A stretch of 29,467 nt of DNA, taken from contig JBNGIS010020645.1 in NCBI GenBank assembly GCA_049999725.1, forward strand, positions 1 through 29,467, given 5' to 3'. Numbering within the stretch: position 1 is the stretch's first letter; each line of letters starts with the position of its first letter. The position numbers were made by a program, and so were the translations under genes. The notes below the pieces were generated by a model. That model ran no database searches. It was given only the letters and a program-made list of their open reading frames with translations, and was not told the origin of the DNA. Positions 1 to 10,308 of the stretch are shown here, in pieces. Source of the stretch: Haplomitrium mnioides. Lineage: Eukaryota > Marchantiophyta > Haplomitriopsida > Calobryales.

Positions 1-198
1 GTATCAAAATTGACTTTTGCTCTATTATGGTTGCTGAAATGACCAAAAACAATCCCTAAAAACTCATGTACTTTTTGTTTTTCAAAATTTTCCTCGTTTT
101 TGATGTTTTTTGATATGAAAAATCACAATTTTTCCCAAAAAAAAAAAAAGTTCCTGTTCTGAGTAGCCTGTTCCTGGTTCAAAGTAGCGGCTATTCAA
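1..198. repeat. Direct repeat copy A (left; may continue beyond window start)
   Basis: This AT-rich stretch is repeated in the same orientation at 21571-21764. Shared blocks include ATTGACTTTTGCTCTA, CTCATGTACTTTTT and AGTAGCCT followed by CTGGTTCAAAGTA, with an A-run in the same place. Homology stops at about position 198, where palindromic units begin. The copy reaches the first base of the window, so its left limit is unknown. It lies inside the predicted second intron of the minus-strand gene. It could be a terminal direct repeat of the host unit or a dispersed repeat. Confidence 0.8.
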
Positions 199-270
199 TG
201 TCCATACGAGCATGGATTTTAAAAGTCCAAGCGCTCTTGGACTGTAAAGTCCATGCGCGCATGGACTTTA
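199..270. repeat. Three-unit array of GC-cored palindromes (intron 2)
   Basis: Three imperfect to perfect palindromes are centred at about 208.5, 233.5 and 257.5, a 24-25 bp period. The third is a perfect 26-nt palindrome (245-270) with core AGTCCATGCGCGCATGGACT. The same unit and period make up the larger array at 1887-2249. Confidence 0.9.
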
Positions 271-1830
271 AGTCTTTTTTTTTAAAACAAATGATAACTT
301 ACAATAAATTCAATGAAACTCCACAGAAATGAATGTGGTGTGAAAAGAACTTACCAAAAGCTTCTCGAAGCTTGAATAAAACGTAGCCATCTTGGACTCC
401 TCAGTGTGGAGAGGGTACTCCTCTCTTGCCTCCTCCCAAGTGACGCAATAGACCTCCCAACAAAAACTTTTTATCATGACCGCCAAAACTTTGTGTCTCT
501 CTGCCTCCCAAGACATCTCGTCCATCGAAGGCTCTTCGGCTTCCACATGCTTCAAAACTGAAATCTTTACCTCATCAAGAAGACTCTAAAGGGAACTCCA
601 AAGCGTCCACTTCATGTCCTCCATTCTTAGTGATTCTTTGGCATTTGGCTTTTAGCCTTTTACCTTGTTCTTCTCCCACATTGAAAAAATGCTTTGTTGT
701 AGATCCCAAAGCTCTCCACTCGTGAATGCTAGTTGGAACCAATTGTCTTGAGAAGTTACCATCTTCTCAAGAGTTGATTTGGGCTTTATCTCCAAGGTTT
801 CCTACACCAACTACCTTTTCAGTTTTTGGGACGACACCATCCCACTCTCCACAAATCTCTGATGCCAATATTTTACCTTTTGAATAAAGGTCATTTCCAG
901 CCTATACCTCTGGTTGTAATTGTCATTGGTAGCAAAAATACGGGCCTCTGTTGGTGTAAGCCCCACATTGACGTAACAATTGTAGAGCGATAATGCAAGG
1001 TTCTTTGCTCCATATTTGGTGATTAATAGATGCCTTGCTGCATCCATGTGATTACCTCCAGCAATCTCGTAACGATACCTATCAGGGTTCCTGATGTCGA
1101 ACTCTGACTTATCCTTTAACCCACACTTTGGGTCAACTACCACTATAAAAAAAATATTTGCACACTTATTAGTGAGCATTCTTTGCACCAGAAGCTCAAC
1201 AAAATCTTCATTTAGTCTTTGAATCTAGAATGGACCCCAGTTATCCATTCCAGGTTTAGGCAAATTCAAATTCTCCAGCCTTATTGTTATTGTTTCTTCA
1301 CGAACCTTGCAACCCTGGATTGCAGACTCCCTTTTCTTATTCTTGTCTTCCTTTGACACTATCTAAGGGTCCACCTGTTCTCTTTCTTGAAACATTTGCA
1401 ACCCCTTGTGGGATTGCCTTTTTGCTCTTGACGTAGGAACTTGAACTGGCTCCGGCTTTGGCTCAGAGTCTTGCCTCGAGCTACTTGGTGATGAAGATGA
1501 GGGGGCACCAGATGATGACTTTGTTGTAGATTCCAAGGGGGCTGGCTCCTCCTCAATTACCGGTGCTGGTGCAGGCTTTTTCTTCTTCACAACCAATTTC
1601 TTCTTTTTTGGAGCCTCAACTGGCTCAGCCTCCTTTATTTTATTTGGGGAAAAAAGGCCTGCCTCGTGAATTGAGATCATAGTTGCAATAGGATGCGGCA
1701 CAAGTTGTTGAATATTGATGCCCTGCTTGGGCTTCAGAATCTTGATGTGGATCGCAAGTTTGATGAAGTCCCGCTCTACGCGCTTTCCGTCTTTGTAGCT
1801 TTCCACATAACCGGCCAAAAATTGAGTGAA

Positions 1831-2308
1831 CTGAAAACAAAACAACAAACAATTAGGCATAAGTAGTTGTGTAAGAGTCCGCATTCACTACGCACATGGA
1901 CTCTAATAACATTACAAGAGTACATTGCACAAGGGAGTCAATGCGCACATGGACGATGGGAGTTCATGCTCGCATGGATAGCGGAGTTCTTGCGTGTAGG
2001 AACTCCCTTCGTCCATACACGCATGGAATTCGGAGTCCAAGCAAGCCTTGACTCCCTTCATTTATGCGCGTATGGACTTCGAGGTGCATACAAGCATGGA
2101 CTCCCACCGTCTTGGCACACTTGGACACGGGAGTCCAGGCAAGCCTGGACTATGGAAGTAATACTCGTGTGAACGATGGGAGTCCATGCGCGCATGGACG
2201 AAGGGAGTCGAGTTGCTAAAGAACTCCAAAGTCCATGCGTGTATGGACTCCCTGCGAGTTACGACTTAGTAAAAAGAGAAACAAAAGAAAAAGGATTTCA
2301 GAATTCAC
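1831..2308 (-). other. Intron 1 of the minus-strand gene (GT-AG, 478 bp)
   Basis: On the minus strand the donor is GGCAAG|GTGAATTC (GT at 2308-2307) and the acceptor is TTGTTTTGTTTTCAG|TTCAC (AG at 1832-1831), with a pyrimidine-rich tract. Splicing is phase 0: EDGK is followed by FTQF without a frame change. Most of the intron is occupied by the palindromic array. Confidence 0.75.
1887..2249. repeat. Tandem array of ~15 palindromic 24.5-bp units
   Basis: Consensus unit is about AGTCCATGCGCGCATGGAC plus 5-6 spacer bases. Palindrome centres that I located by hand include 1945.5, 2043.5, 2141.5, 2190.5 and 2239.5, all multiples of 24.5 bp apart, with degenerate units between. Because the spacing alternates 24 and 25 bp, the true period may be 49 bp with two palindromes. 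Variants keep dyad symmetry with different arms, e.g. AGTCCAGGCAAGCCTGGACT at 2132-2151, which points to paired changes in both arms. Confidence 0.92.
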
Positions 2309-2840
2309 CTTGCCATCTTCCTTTGCAACCTGAAGATGCTTCACAAAAATGTCCCTCTCCTTATACTCAAAAAAATCAAATCACTTGCGATTTGCACAAT
2401 AAAGGGTAGTTGAATCTTGGGGTTGTACAAGCAACTCGATGTTTGCTTTCTTGCCCTCTCAATCATGGTAATTTGGACTAGTATACCCAAATTGAATTTT
2501 TCACCTTCACCGACAAAAAGGTAAAGATGTTGATCGGGGTCTTTTACTAGTATTTTACTAGCCATTGCCACTCAAGCTTTTTAGGCTCTAGAGCTTTGAT
2601 AATATCTGAATACTTGTATGGCTTTGGTTGAGGAGGGCGGGAAACATTTCCTTGAGATGCCATTTTCAGAATAATAGAAAAAGGTCTATTTGGAGGTAAG
2701 AAATGTAATGAAGAAAAGTTCAGAAATCACGAAAGGTTGAAAATGGGAAAAAACTAAAGAAATGCAAAAACATCAATAACCAGAAAATGAAAACCAAAAA
2801 CTGAACTCGCGACAATGGAAAGAAACTTTCCACTAGTGCT

Positions 2841-2849
2841 CTTTTTATA
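2841..2849 (-). promoter_or_regulatory. Candidate TATA box for the minus-strand gene
   Basis: The minus strand reads TATAAAAAG within GCTATAAAAAGAGC, about 180 bp upstream of the predicted ATG at 2663. Sequence match only. Confidence 0.5.
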
Positions 2850-2939
2850 GCTAAATTTCAAAAAATACTTTTTTCCGCCAAAAAATGAATCGCGTAGCTC
2901 TTGACACGTTGGTTCGCCTAGTGCAAAAAAAAAAGTTAA

Positions 2940-2948
2940 TATATAAAG
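2940..2948 (+). promoter_or_regulatory. Candidate TATA box for the plus-strand gene
   Basis: The plus strand reads TATATAAAG, facing away from the minus-strand TATA box 90 bp to the left. The interval between them includes a TTTTCCGCCAAAA stretch. This fits a shared bidirectional promoter for the head-to-head pair, although the first coding exon of the plus gene is not securely placed. Confidence 0.4.
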
Positions 2949-2949
2949 A

Positions 2950-3330
2950 CTTGCTCGTTTTCATCTTTCTTATTTTCTTTTTTCATTTTCTTCACAAAAA
3001 GTTCCCAATTTTGTTGTTTTGCAAAAAAACGACAAAAACACATCTTTTAAATGTGTTGAAAGAGGTTCATAATATTTGTTGAAATAATTCCTTGAAGAAT
3101 TTGATTTTTTGAATGCCTTTTCAATGGCTGGAGTTTTTGAAGGCAAGAAGAGGTTAGACTTTCAAGATTCGTCTTCATAAAAAAGTGTTACTTTTGATAG
3201 GTAGGTTGAGATTTGTTCAAATGTCAGAAAATGGGAGGAAAGTGATGGAGTTCCAAAAGCATCAAGTGTGATAGCGAATATATTTGGGAAAAAAATGACT
3301 TCTGTTGGATCAAAAAGCTCCACTCAGAAA
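2950..3330. other. Intergenic / 5' leader stretch, no clear gene
   Basis: T- and A-rich sequence downstream of the plus-strand TATA candidate. Short open stretches exist, such as MTSVGSKSSTQKD from an ATG near 3296, but none shows a recognisable domain. It could hold the untranslated leader and a short first exon of the plus-strand gene. Confidence 0.4.
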
Positions 3331-3480
3331 GATTGAGAAGGTGAACTCCATTTGCGCATAGGATCAGAGACTCAACCCTGTGTACGCATAGGGTCAAGGA
3401 GTGCATCCAATGCATACATAGGATTAACAATTGAATAACTTGCACGCAAAAGATCAAAGAGGGAACTGAGTGCTCGCAGA
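3331..3480. repeat. 30-bp tandem repeat, five units
   Basis: Anchors GATTGA, GGATCA, GGGTCA, GGATTA and AGATCA occur exactly at 3331, 3361, 3391, 3421 and 3451, a 30-bp period. Each unit contains a weakened CGCATAGG/ACGCATAGG half-palindrome like the cores of the other arrays. The period equals ten codons, but an in-frame TAG at about 3436 argues against coding. Confidence 0.8.
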
Positions 3481-4826
3481 GAATTAAAGAAACAATCTTC
3501 AAGCAACACAAGACCTTTCTTGCCCTTCAAGCAGTCGAAGTTGAATCTTTCTTTTGAGTATTCCAAAATATCTGAAAAAAAATGTTCAACACAGAGATTC
3601 CAGACAATTGTAGACCTTTCTTCGTCCAAATCTGAGGGAGACCTTGATATTCATGATCAAAGTGTGTTTGTTTAGTATACAAAAAACATACAATTTGTGG
3701 ACATGTTTAATTTTGGAGATGAGCCACTCTCCTCGATAACTCCACTCAAACAACGATTGATTTCGTTTCAAGTTGCACCTCGCAAAAAGATTCAGACATC
3801 TGAAACAAATTGAATTCTTTTGGAGGAGTCTTCAGACAATAGTTTGGAAAACAATTCTAGCAAAGAGTCTCAATCAATCAACATTTCTTTGGAGTTACCG
3901 CCAAGGTCACCGATTTTATTTCAATTTTTTTTTCTAATGGAGACATTGATCAAGATTCGACTTCAGAATAGTGCAGTTCTCCCAGTCCCCAAGAAGAAAC
4001 TCATCTCTCAAAAATACTCTGCGATGGAACAAACAATGTTTACAATGACAACCAAGATCTTCAAGATGAATTATCATTTATTGCTAGATTCGCTTACGAA
4101 CCAAATCGTCCAGCAAAATATAAGAATTCTTTGTCTAGGCCAAAACCCAAATAAGTAACACCTTATGCAAAAATTCTTTATGGAAAGTCCATCATGACAA
4201 GAGTTTTGTGAAGAAAAAGCTCGATCCAATGTCCATTTCTAAATTGAAGAGAATTTCTTATTGTCGAAATAATTGTTTGTCATTGTACAAGACAAATTTT
4301 TTGAAAACTATGAGAGAAATGTACTTTTGACAAAGCATGAAGAATTGAGATATCACACTGTAGTGGAGAATACTAAGAAAAGACTTCGATGTTGAAAATT
4401 GGTTTACACTGCATAGAGGTGTCTTTGTCTATAGAAGAGTCTTTACATTAATATTAGCAATAGGGAATAATAGAATCCAAAGGAATCAAAATCTCAAAAA
4501 TGAATGGAAAAGAGAACTCTCTGCTAAAGGAGTTTTTGTGCATGAGTAGATGGACAGTTTTTTCCAAGGATATTGCGAGAGAATGCTCACTCACGAAATG
4601 TACAACTTGCCCGATAATTTTACAAAATAGGAAGTTTATAACTACTACACAACTTATTTGAAAGAGAAAGATCCCCAATGTATTCTTAGTTTCACGGGTT
4701 TTACAAAACATTGGAGAACTCATTATCCAAATGTAAAATTTCCAAAACGCAATAGATTTGCTGTTTGTGAAATATGCGAAGAAATAAAATCTTTGCAAGA
4801 AAAATATGTCTTGGAGTCCGACAAAG

Positions 4827-4882
4827 GTAACAATTTTTCTTCTCTTTTGACACCTTTGGCTAATCCATCATCTTTTTTCTAG
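4827..4882 (+). other. Possible 56-bp intron
   Basis: ACAAAG|GTAACAA at the left and TCTTTTTTCTAG|ACTCAA at the right give a GT-AG intron. Joining them in phase 1 takes ...LESDK into DSKPSSRDVVFHS and restores the frame that continues to 5183. Such a length is short for a plant intron, so a frameshift is the alternative. Confidence 0.45.
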
Positions 4883-5178
4883 ACTCAAAACCTAGTTCTA
4901 GAGATGTTGTGTTTCATAGCTTACAACTAAAAGATTTGTTTTTGAAGTTATTTAGCAAAGAAGATTTGATTCGAAGAAAATGCTATGCCGATGGTCAAAA
5001 GTACTTGGGAATTGTCATTGATGAAATGGAATAGAAGAAAAATGCTATTCCACATGGGCCTTTGCCACCAAAAAACATTGATAAAGATTGTTTGGTGGGT
5101 GTGCATGTTGTTGGTGCCTTAATATTCAATCACACTATTTCTTCGAAGGTCTTCCTACCATACAGAAACTTGAGAAGC

Positions 5179-5183
5179 GATTC
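5179..5183. repeat. Target-site duplication, left copy (GATTC)
   Basis: GATTC directly precedes the TG of the left LTR. The same five bases follow the CA of the right LTR at 18329-18333. Five bp is the usual duplication for Ty3/gypsy integrases. Confidence 0.92.
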
Positions 5184-5804
5184 TGTCGCTCCCTTGTTCC
5201 AGGTCTTAACCTTTCTAGTCACCTCTTTGGAGGCAGGGGAGGACGAATAATGGGCTTTCAGGTTCTTTTCTGAGATGGCCCCTTGCTAGTTACCACTTTC
5301 AGACCTTAAAGGCTCTCCCTTTCCTTACAAGCCTTATATTCACCTCTCACTCTTCTTCTACTTGCACTCAAGTCAATTGTTCAAACAGCCCCATGTCCAC
5401 ATTCATTATCCCCCTCAATTGTGCTTTGTGTAATTCTTCCACTTTATTCTAAGGGCCCCATGACTCAAGCCCTGCCACCTTATTTGTGCTTGGACAGAAT
5501 GGCTGTTGTGACCTGCACCAATGTTCAACACAATAGGATTGGACTCCCCCTCTCAAGGTTGTTACAGGATTGATACAACTGTTTTTCCTAGTTATCCTAA
5601 GTATGAACTAACTCCTAAACTATCCTACAGGATTAGAAGCAGAGAGCATTCACCCCTACGACCACTAAGATGTGTCAAAGGACTTGACTCCCCCTTCAAA
5701 ACTGTCCCAGGGTCTGCTCAACTAGTCTTGATGTCTTCTAATCTAATAAATCTCTAGAACACATTTGCAGAAAGGAAATCTAACTACATATATATGCACA
5801 AACA

Positions 5805-5811
5805 CTTTATA
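5805..5811 (-). promoter_or_regulatory. Candidate LTR TATA box (3' LTR copy)
   Basis: The minus strand reads TTGTATAAAGTG. The same box is kept in the other LTR at 15279-15285. It would place U3 at about 2.95 kb and R-U5 at about 0.6 kb. Sequence match only. Confidence 0.35.
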
Positions 5812-7434
5812 CAATATATTGCAAGGAGAAGCAGAGTCCTTGAAGGCCCTCTGGATTTCCACCAACCGATACCTCTCGTCTGGTTCCCTTACAACATGTA
5901 GCCCAACAACCACCCACGCACCCTTCTCTCTAGATGGTTTTTTAACTTCCCTCGCAAGAAGCCATGAATTTACTTCCTCATGTTAGGAAAAGGATTTCTT
6001 TCACCCCCACTTCTAGGAGACAGTCTTCTTGATTGCATGTAGCTCACTTCACCCCGAGCCTCAACAGGTCCTCTCGCGCAGTGCGTAGGCACTAACGCAC
6101 CCTCCCCTCTCAGCTCCACTTGAAGAATCACACCAGAGTGTACTCCGAACACTCTGGGCTGATGCGCTTGCACAAGGAAATGCCGAGACGACTCCAAGCT
6201 CCTCACTTGGCAGCCTTTCCTTAGTTTTCAGCTAGCCAGAATCCCTTCGAACTATCGCATCGGTCCACCTCCAAATCTCCGCTGGCCCCCTAGAGCTAGT
6301 TCACCCGCTTCACGTAGCTCCTCACTAAATTCTCACTCCTGCCTTACCATGCGCGATTTCTCGGTCTTGCGGTCATTGTCGCGTCCTGCAATTGCTTGTG
6401 CATCAACCTGAACAAATTCAAAGGCCATCGATGTATACCCCCCCCTCGCTTGCTGGTCCCTCGAGCCCGATCCGAAGAGTAGTTCGTTAATCTTGTTGGC
6501 TCGGAATAAGGGGTGATGGCGCGTATCCCACGAGGTCATTATTCCCATTACATCAAAATGGGAGAAGGTGTCGTGTGTCTTGTCGGGTGGTTAGGAAAAT
6601 CCAAGTACAATAGCAACAATAACGGGGAGTCCGAGGAATCTTACGGATCGAGATTCCATAGATTCCCATGAAGCCAAGTCCAAAGGGTTCTTCAGAACAA
6701 AGTTCTGAAGCGCCCCGCGGTACGTAGTCCACGAATCTCTGTAGATTCCCCCGCAGATCTCAAGTGATCCTCCGCGCGCAATGTCATCCGCAGCTCCGCT
6801 GTCCGATGCCGCCCCGCAAGGGGTAGGCAGACCGTCGCACTGAACCGCTCTTCCGAAGTTGACCGCTAGTGGCCCAAGGTCCAATGACCTCCTACTTGCT
6901 GCCGCGTGTCCTCTGACTTGCTCGAAGCTCCTGGAGTTGCCACATTGTCCGAAGAGCACCATCCGAAGCCGCTCCGCAAGGGGGTAGGCGGACTGTCGGT
7001 TGACTTCCTTCCAAAGTTAACTCGTAGAAACCCCTCCGAGCTTCTCAGGGCGCCACGTCGTTCAAAGGCCGCTATTTGATGTCGCCCCACAAAGGGGTAG
7101 CTGGACCGTCGCGCTGACCCCTCTTCTGAAGTTGACCCGTAGACTTCCTTCTCATTTGTCCACATTTCCGAAAACCTCCGCGGACTCCCTGCACTCGCTA
7201 CATCATCTAAAGAACCCCTCCTCGCCAAATAAGAGTTGTGCCGATGTCGCCATTTCGTCATCCCTTCAAGATGAGAACAATGCGCGCATCCGAAGCTCCC
7301 TTCGTTAATTTTTCCAAAAGCTTGATATAAGAAGTACAAGGCCCCTTTGACCTGTTTGCCCCTCTATCAAACTTTTGGATGCTAAGGCCGTACCCTGTCA
7401 AACTTTCTCCTTTGGTCATGCCAAATCTGCGCAG

Positions 7435-8025
7435 AATTACCCTTTCGGCACCGCTTGCTCCTCCATCGGTCGGACTTGTGCTAACTTGTTTTTTCGGCTA
7501 AGATCTGGCTCCTCGATTCTTTGATATATTGCCTTTTTGGCGTATCCCTCTTTTCTCGCAACCAGATCGACGCCATATCGCCCTTTTGGCTCAGCCTTCT
7601 TTCCATTGGACGGTTCGCAATGGATCACCGTTTCAGCATACTGTTCTTCGTTGGATCGGATCGTCGATAAGTTGCCTTTTTGCCTCCACTCGCTCTTTGT
7701 CTGACCGTTCGGTGATTTGTCCCCCTTTGGGCTATCCTTTGCTTTTCCTCTTGTTGGATCCCCATTAAGTCACCCTTTCGGCTTCCACGGTTCTTCTTTG
7801 GTTGGATCATCGATAAATCACCTTGTCGACACTCGTCGGTTCTCCTATGACCGGATTCACACTAAGTCACCCCTTCGGCTTCCTCGGTTTTCCTCTAGTT
7901 GGATCTGCTCTAAGTCACCACTTCGGCACTCTTTGGGTTTCCTTCGGTCAGACCTACGATATATCACCTTTTCGGGTCATCCTCCTTGCTTCCCCGATTG
8001 GTATCTCATTGGATCCCTGTTAAGC
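7435..8025. repeat. 48-49-bp minisatellite in the 3' LTR
   Basis: Units start at 7753, 7801, 7849, 7898, 7947 and 7996, with spacings 48, 48, 49, 49, 49. Each runs roughly GTTGGATC, then AAGTCACC, then TTCGGC and a pyrimidine-rich end. More diverged units extend left to about 7435, giving about 12 in total. The array is shared with the other LTR, so it predates this insertion. Confidence 0.88.
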
Positions 8026-8769
8026 GAGGTCCCCACGTCAAAAGATGGATCGGAACCCCTTTAACCGAGATCCCCACTTAGGAAGGCGACTTCTCGCAGA
8101 TCTTCAGGCTCCTTGGAGCCACCACATCATTTGAAGAATCCCGCAAATTGCTCCGGAGACGCCACGTTTCCGCGGAATCTCACGGAGCCTTCAGAGGACT
8201 CCACGTTTCCGCTAAGATTCGTGGATTCAAGAAAAAAGAATCGCTCAGATCCTCGGAGAGCGTGCTCGTGCTTGCGGGATTGAGGTGTCTCCCGCCCCTT
8301 GGCCTGGCTTGCCCTTGCGATGATCCTGAATCCCCCTTCCTTCTCTAATCCTTGCTTCCTCATTTGTGGCCACTGTAGAGCATGTCCGCGGTCTGTCTTC
8401 CTCTGAGTGCCTTCGGATTTCTGCGTTGTGGATCTGTTCTTCCTCCTTCGATCGCTTTGCTTGGAGTGAGCGTTCCCTTCTTCCCTGCTCGACCTTGATC
8501 CCCGCATCCTCCTAAGGCCCACGGATTCTCGCTGGCTTGCTTTGAATTATGTAATGGGACCCCTCCTCTGGCTGGCGATCACAGTTCTCTTCTCATCTCT
8601 TCTGCCATGATCCCGTTTTCCTCCAAGGAATCATACGCCCTACTCTTACTAGTTGTTTGAGAGTAATCCGCTGCTCTTGAGAGGTCTTCACACTTTCAAA
8701 GGGGCATTGTGTTGCTGATGCCTCCGATTTCCTAAATTCAGCTTTAGTGACCCAAATCGCTGGCTAACA

Positions 8770-8782
8770 TAACTCCCCATTC
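8770..8782 (-). other. Polypurine tract (plus-strand primer site)
   Basis: The minus strand reads GAATGGGGAGTTA directly before the TG of the 3' LTR. Its position is right for second-strand priming. It is short and interrupted by T, so a moderate call. Confidence 0.6.
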
Positions 8783-8912
8783 AAGTGTGAAGCGTCCCCA
8801 CGAACACACTTCTTCTCCCTCAATTGGATGGTGCCTCTGTTGACTGGTCGTTGGCTCAAATTCTGCAACTCTTGCAATACAACCCCACAAAATGCCCCCC
8901 TCCCCCACAAAG

Positions 8913-8931
8913 CACACACACACACACACAC
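8913..8931. repeat. (CA)n microsatellite
   Basis: About nine and a half CA dinucleotides lie between the end of integrase and the polypurine tract of the gypsy element. Confidence 0.9.
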
Positions 8932-9012
8932 CCACAAAACAGCTTACCTCTGCTGGTTGGGCAACCTTGATGGGGTCACAATTGGGCCCTCTTCTGGTTC
9001 CTCCTGATTCTT

Positions 9013-10308
9013 TTACCTCTTCAACCTGTCAAAGTGCACCATGGTGGTGAACTTGTGACCCTCCGGCGTCTCCAGCTCTGATGACCCATTCCTGTGAAGC
9101 TTCTTCAGAATGAATGGCCCCATCTATCTTGTGTGCAATTTTCTAGGGAAATGCACAAACTTGCTGTCATATAACAGCACCAAGTTTCCCTCCTGGAGGT
9201 CAACTGGTTTGAGCCTCTTGTCATGTTGTCTCTTCCTATGCTCCTATTGGTGCTCCAACCTCCATTGGGCTAACTCCTTGGTTTCTTCCAAACCCTCCAG
9301 CTGATAGAGCCTCTCCCTTCTGCTATGATCTTTAGCCATTCTTTCCTGCTCCAGCATTCTTTTGGTGGGTACCTCATACTCCACTGGTACCATGGCATGT
9401 TGTCCAAAGACCAAAAAGTAATGACTATGCCTTGTTGTGGTCTTGTAAGCCAAATTGTAAGCATGGGTGGCAATGAGCAGCTTCAGGTCCCAATCCGCTT
9501 TGTTTGTTGCACCTGTCTTGCTGAGTATTTTCTCCATGATTCCATTGGCCCTTTCTGCTAGGCCATTAGCCTTGGGGTGGTAAGCTGTGGTCCTCTTGTG
9601 CTTAACCATGTACCGATTGGTTAGGTCTTTGATTATCTGATTGATGAAGTGTGTCCCCTGATCGCTCACTAGCTCCAAAGGAGGCCCAAACCTACAAAAC
9701 ATCTGCTCATAGAGGAAGGCTGCCACGGTCTTGGCATCATCCTTCCTAGTTGCTCTAGCCTCCACCCACTTTGTGGCATAAACTGTGGCCAACAGAATAT
9801 ACCTGTTGACTTTCCAAGTGGAAGGTGCAATTGGACCGATGAAGTCGATCCTCCACTTCTCAAATGGTGCAAAGGGGATGATGGGCACCAGAGGATGATG
9901 TTGGTTTGCTATAGACCTCCCTGTCCTATGGCATGCATCACATCTTCTTACCTAAAAATGCACATCCTTGTGCAAGGTGGACCACCAATACCCTACATCC
10001 AAGACCTTTTAGATGGTGGTGTCAGCAGCAAAGTGGTCTCCCACCTCCTCTCTATAGAGCGCGTGCATTACCACTGTGGACAGATCTTGCTTTAAGTAGC
10101 ATCTGATCATCCCGTCATACCCTCTCTTGTGTAACACACCTTTAATCAAGAGGTATGGTCTTACCTTCTTGAGGAACGCAGCAGCCTCCTCTCTGTTGCT
10201 GCCTTGTGGGAGTTGAGTGAAACTAAGGAATTCAGTGATGAGGGTGTACTCCGTGGCCCTCCTCACCTTCACTTGGAACAAGTGTTCATCTGAGAATTCA
10301 TCTCCCAC
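9013..10308 (-). pseudogene. gypsy integrase, broken
   Basis: Same frame as RT. The zinc-binding region lies near 9920-10000 (GYWW, then CDACHRTG). The catalytic core is at 9244-9888: Asp in WRIDFIGP (codon at 9844-9846), Asp in LVSDQGTHF (9661-9663) and Glu in GLAERANG (9553-9555), giving D-x60-D-x35-E, so the acidic triad is intact. The C-terminal part (LQEGNLVLLYDSKF, MGPFILKK, then FDRLKR) resembles the GPY/F module and ends at TAA 9013-9015. No chromodomain follows. In-frame stops: TAA at 10009-10011, TAG at 9952-9954, 9244-9246 and 9124-9126. The start of the domain is not separable from RNase H, since the two were one polyprotein. Confidence 0.93.

Larger units (their letters stand above)
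355..2663 (-). pseudogene. Broken two-exon (or longer) gene with a ParB-like 'GGNH' motif
   Basis: I do not recognise a named gene. The likely start is ATG at 2661-2663 (reads MASQGNVSRPPQ). Exon 1 is 2309-2663 and needs two frame changes (near 2560 and 2380). Exon 2 is 355-1830, one frame throughout, broken by stops at 1363, 1225, 811, 802 and 586 (TAG) and 652 (TAA). Exon 2 begins FTQFLAGYVESYKDGK, then has a Lys/Pro/Ser-rich linker (about 1370-1630) and a domain at 811-1188 reading YRYEIAGGNHMDAARHLL. That spacing resembles the GERR box of ParB/sulfiredoxin-fold proteins, with NH in place of RR. A downstream segment reads NVGLTPTEARIFATNDN. The C-terminal part (355-555) is Glu- and Trp-rich. 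Exon 2 ends at a consensus donor, so a third exon may lie outside the window. The fold assignment is inference; a DNA-binding or nuclease role is unproven. Confidence 0.7.
3535..5183 (+). pseudogene. 5' part of a DUF7869-like gene, cut by the gypsy insertion
   Basis: The first 300 bp or so are one frame rich in Ser, Lys and acidic residues (LNLSFEYSKISEK, then LEESSDNSLENNSSKESQS), with several in-frame stops. Further on is a Cys-containing box, ISYCRNNCLSLYKTNF (about 4255-4300), then a segment reading EWKRELSAKGVFVHE (about 4500-4545). The best-preserved block is 4658-4826 (KEKDPQCILSFTGFT, then RFAVCEICEEIKSLQEKY), with a CxxC motif. After a possible 56-bp intron comes KCYADGQKYLGIVIDEME and GVHVVGALIFNHT. 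The frame is interrupted at GATTC (5179-5183) by the LTR element. The order matches, from memory, a multicopy eukaryotic family of unknown function (DUF7869); this is unverified. Start codon and first exon are unresolved. Confidence 0.7.
5184..8769 (-). repeat. 3' LTR of the gypsy element (3,586 bp)
   Basis: It starts TGTCGCTCCCTTGTTCCAGG and ends GGCTAACA on the plus strand, matching 14653-18328 along its length. It lacks a 95-bp segment present in the other LTR (junction after 6273). Inside are three diverged modules with a CCCCGCAAGGGG-like core (6640-7190) and a 48-49-bp minisatellite (7435-8025). Open frames within it are not supported as genes. Confidence 0.95.

Noticed and set aside
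1867-2172. 101-codon plus-strand ORF
   Set aside because: It is translated from the palindromic array inside intron 1 of the minus-strand gene; its open frame results from the repeat composition.
1887-2249. CRISPR-like array
   Set aside because: Units are contiguous palindromes with only 5-6 spacer bases that are themselves repeated; there are no unique spacers, and the DNA is eukaryotic.
5521-8064. Several ORFs of 60-160 codons within the LTRs
   Set aside because: They lie in LTR modules and the minisatellite, match each other only as LTR copies and show no domain. The basic ORF is listed as a low-weight finding instead.
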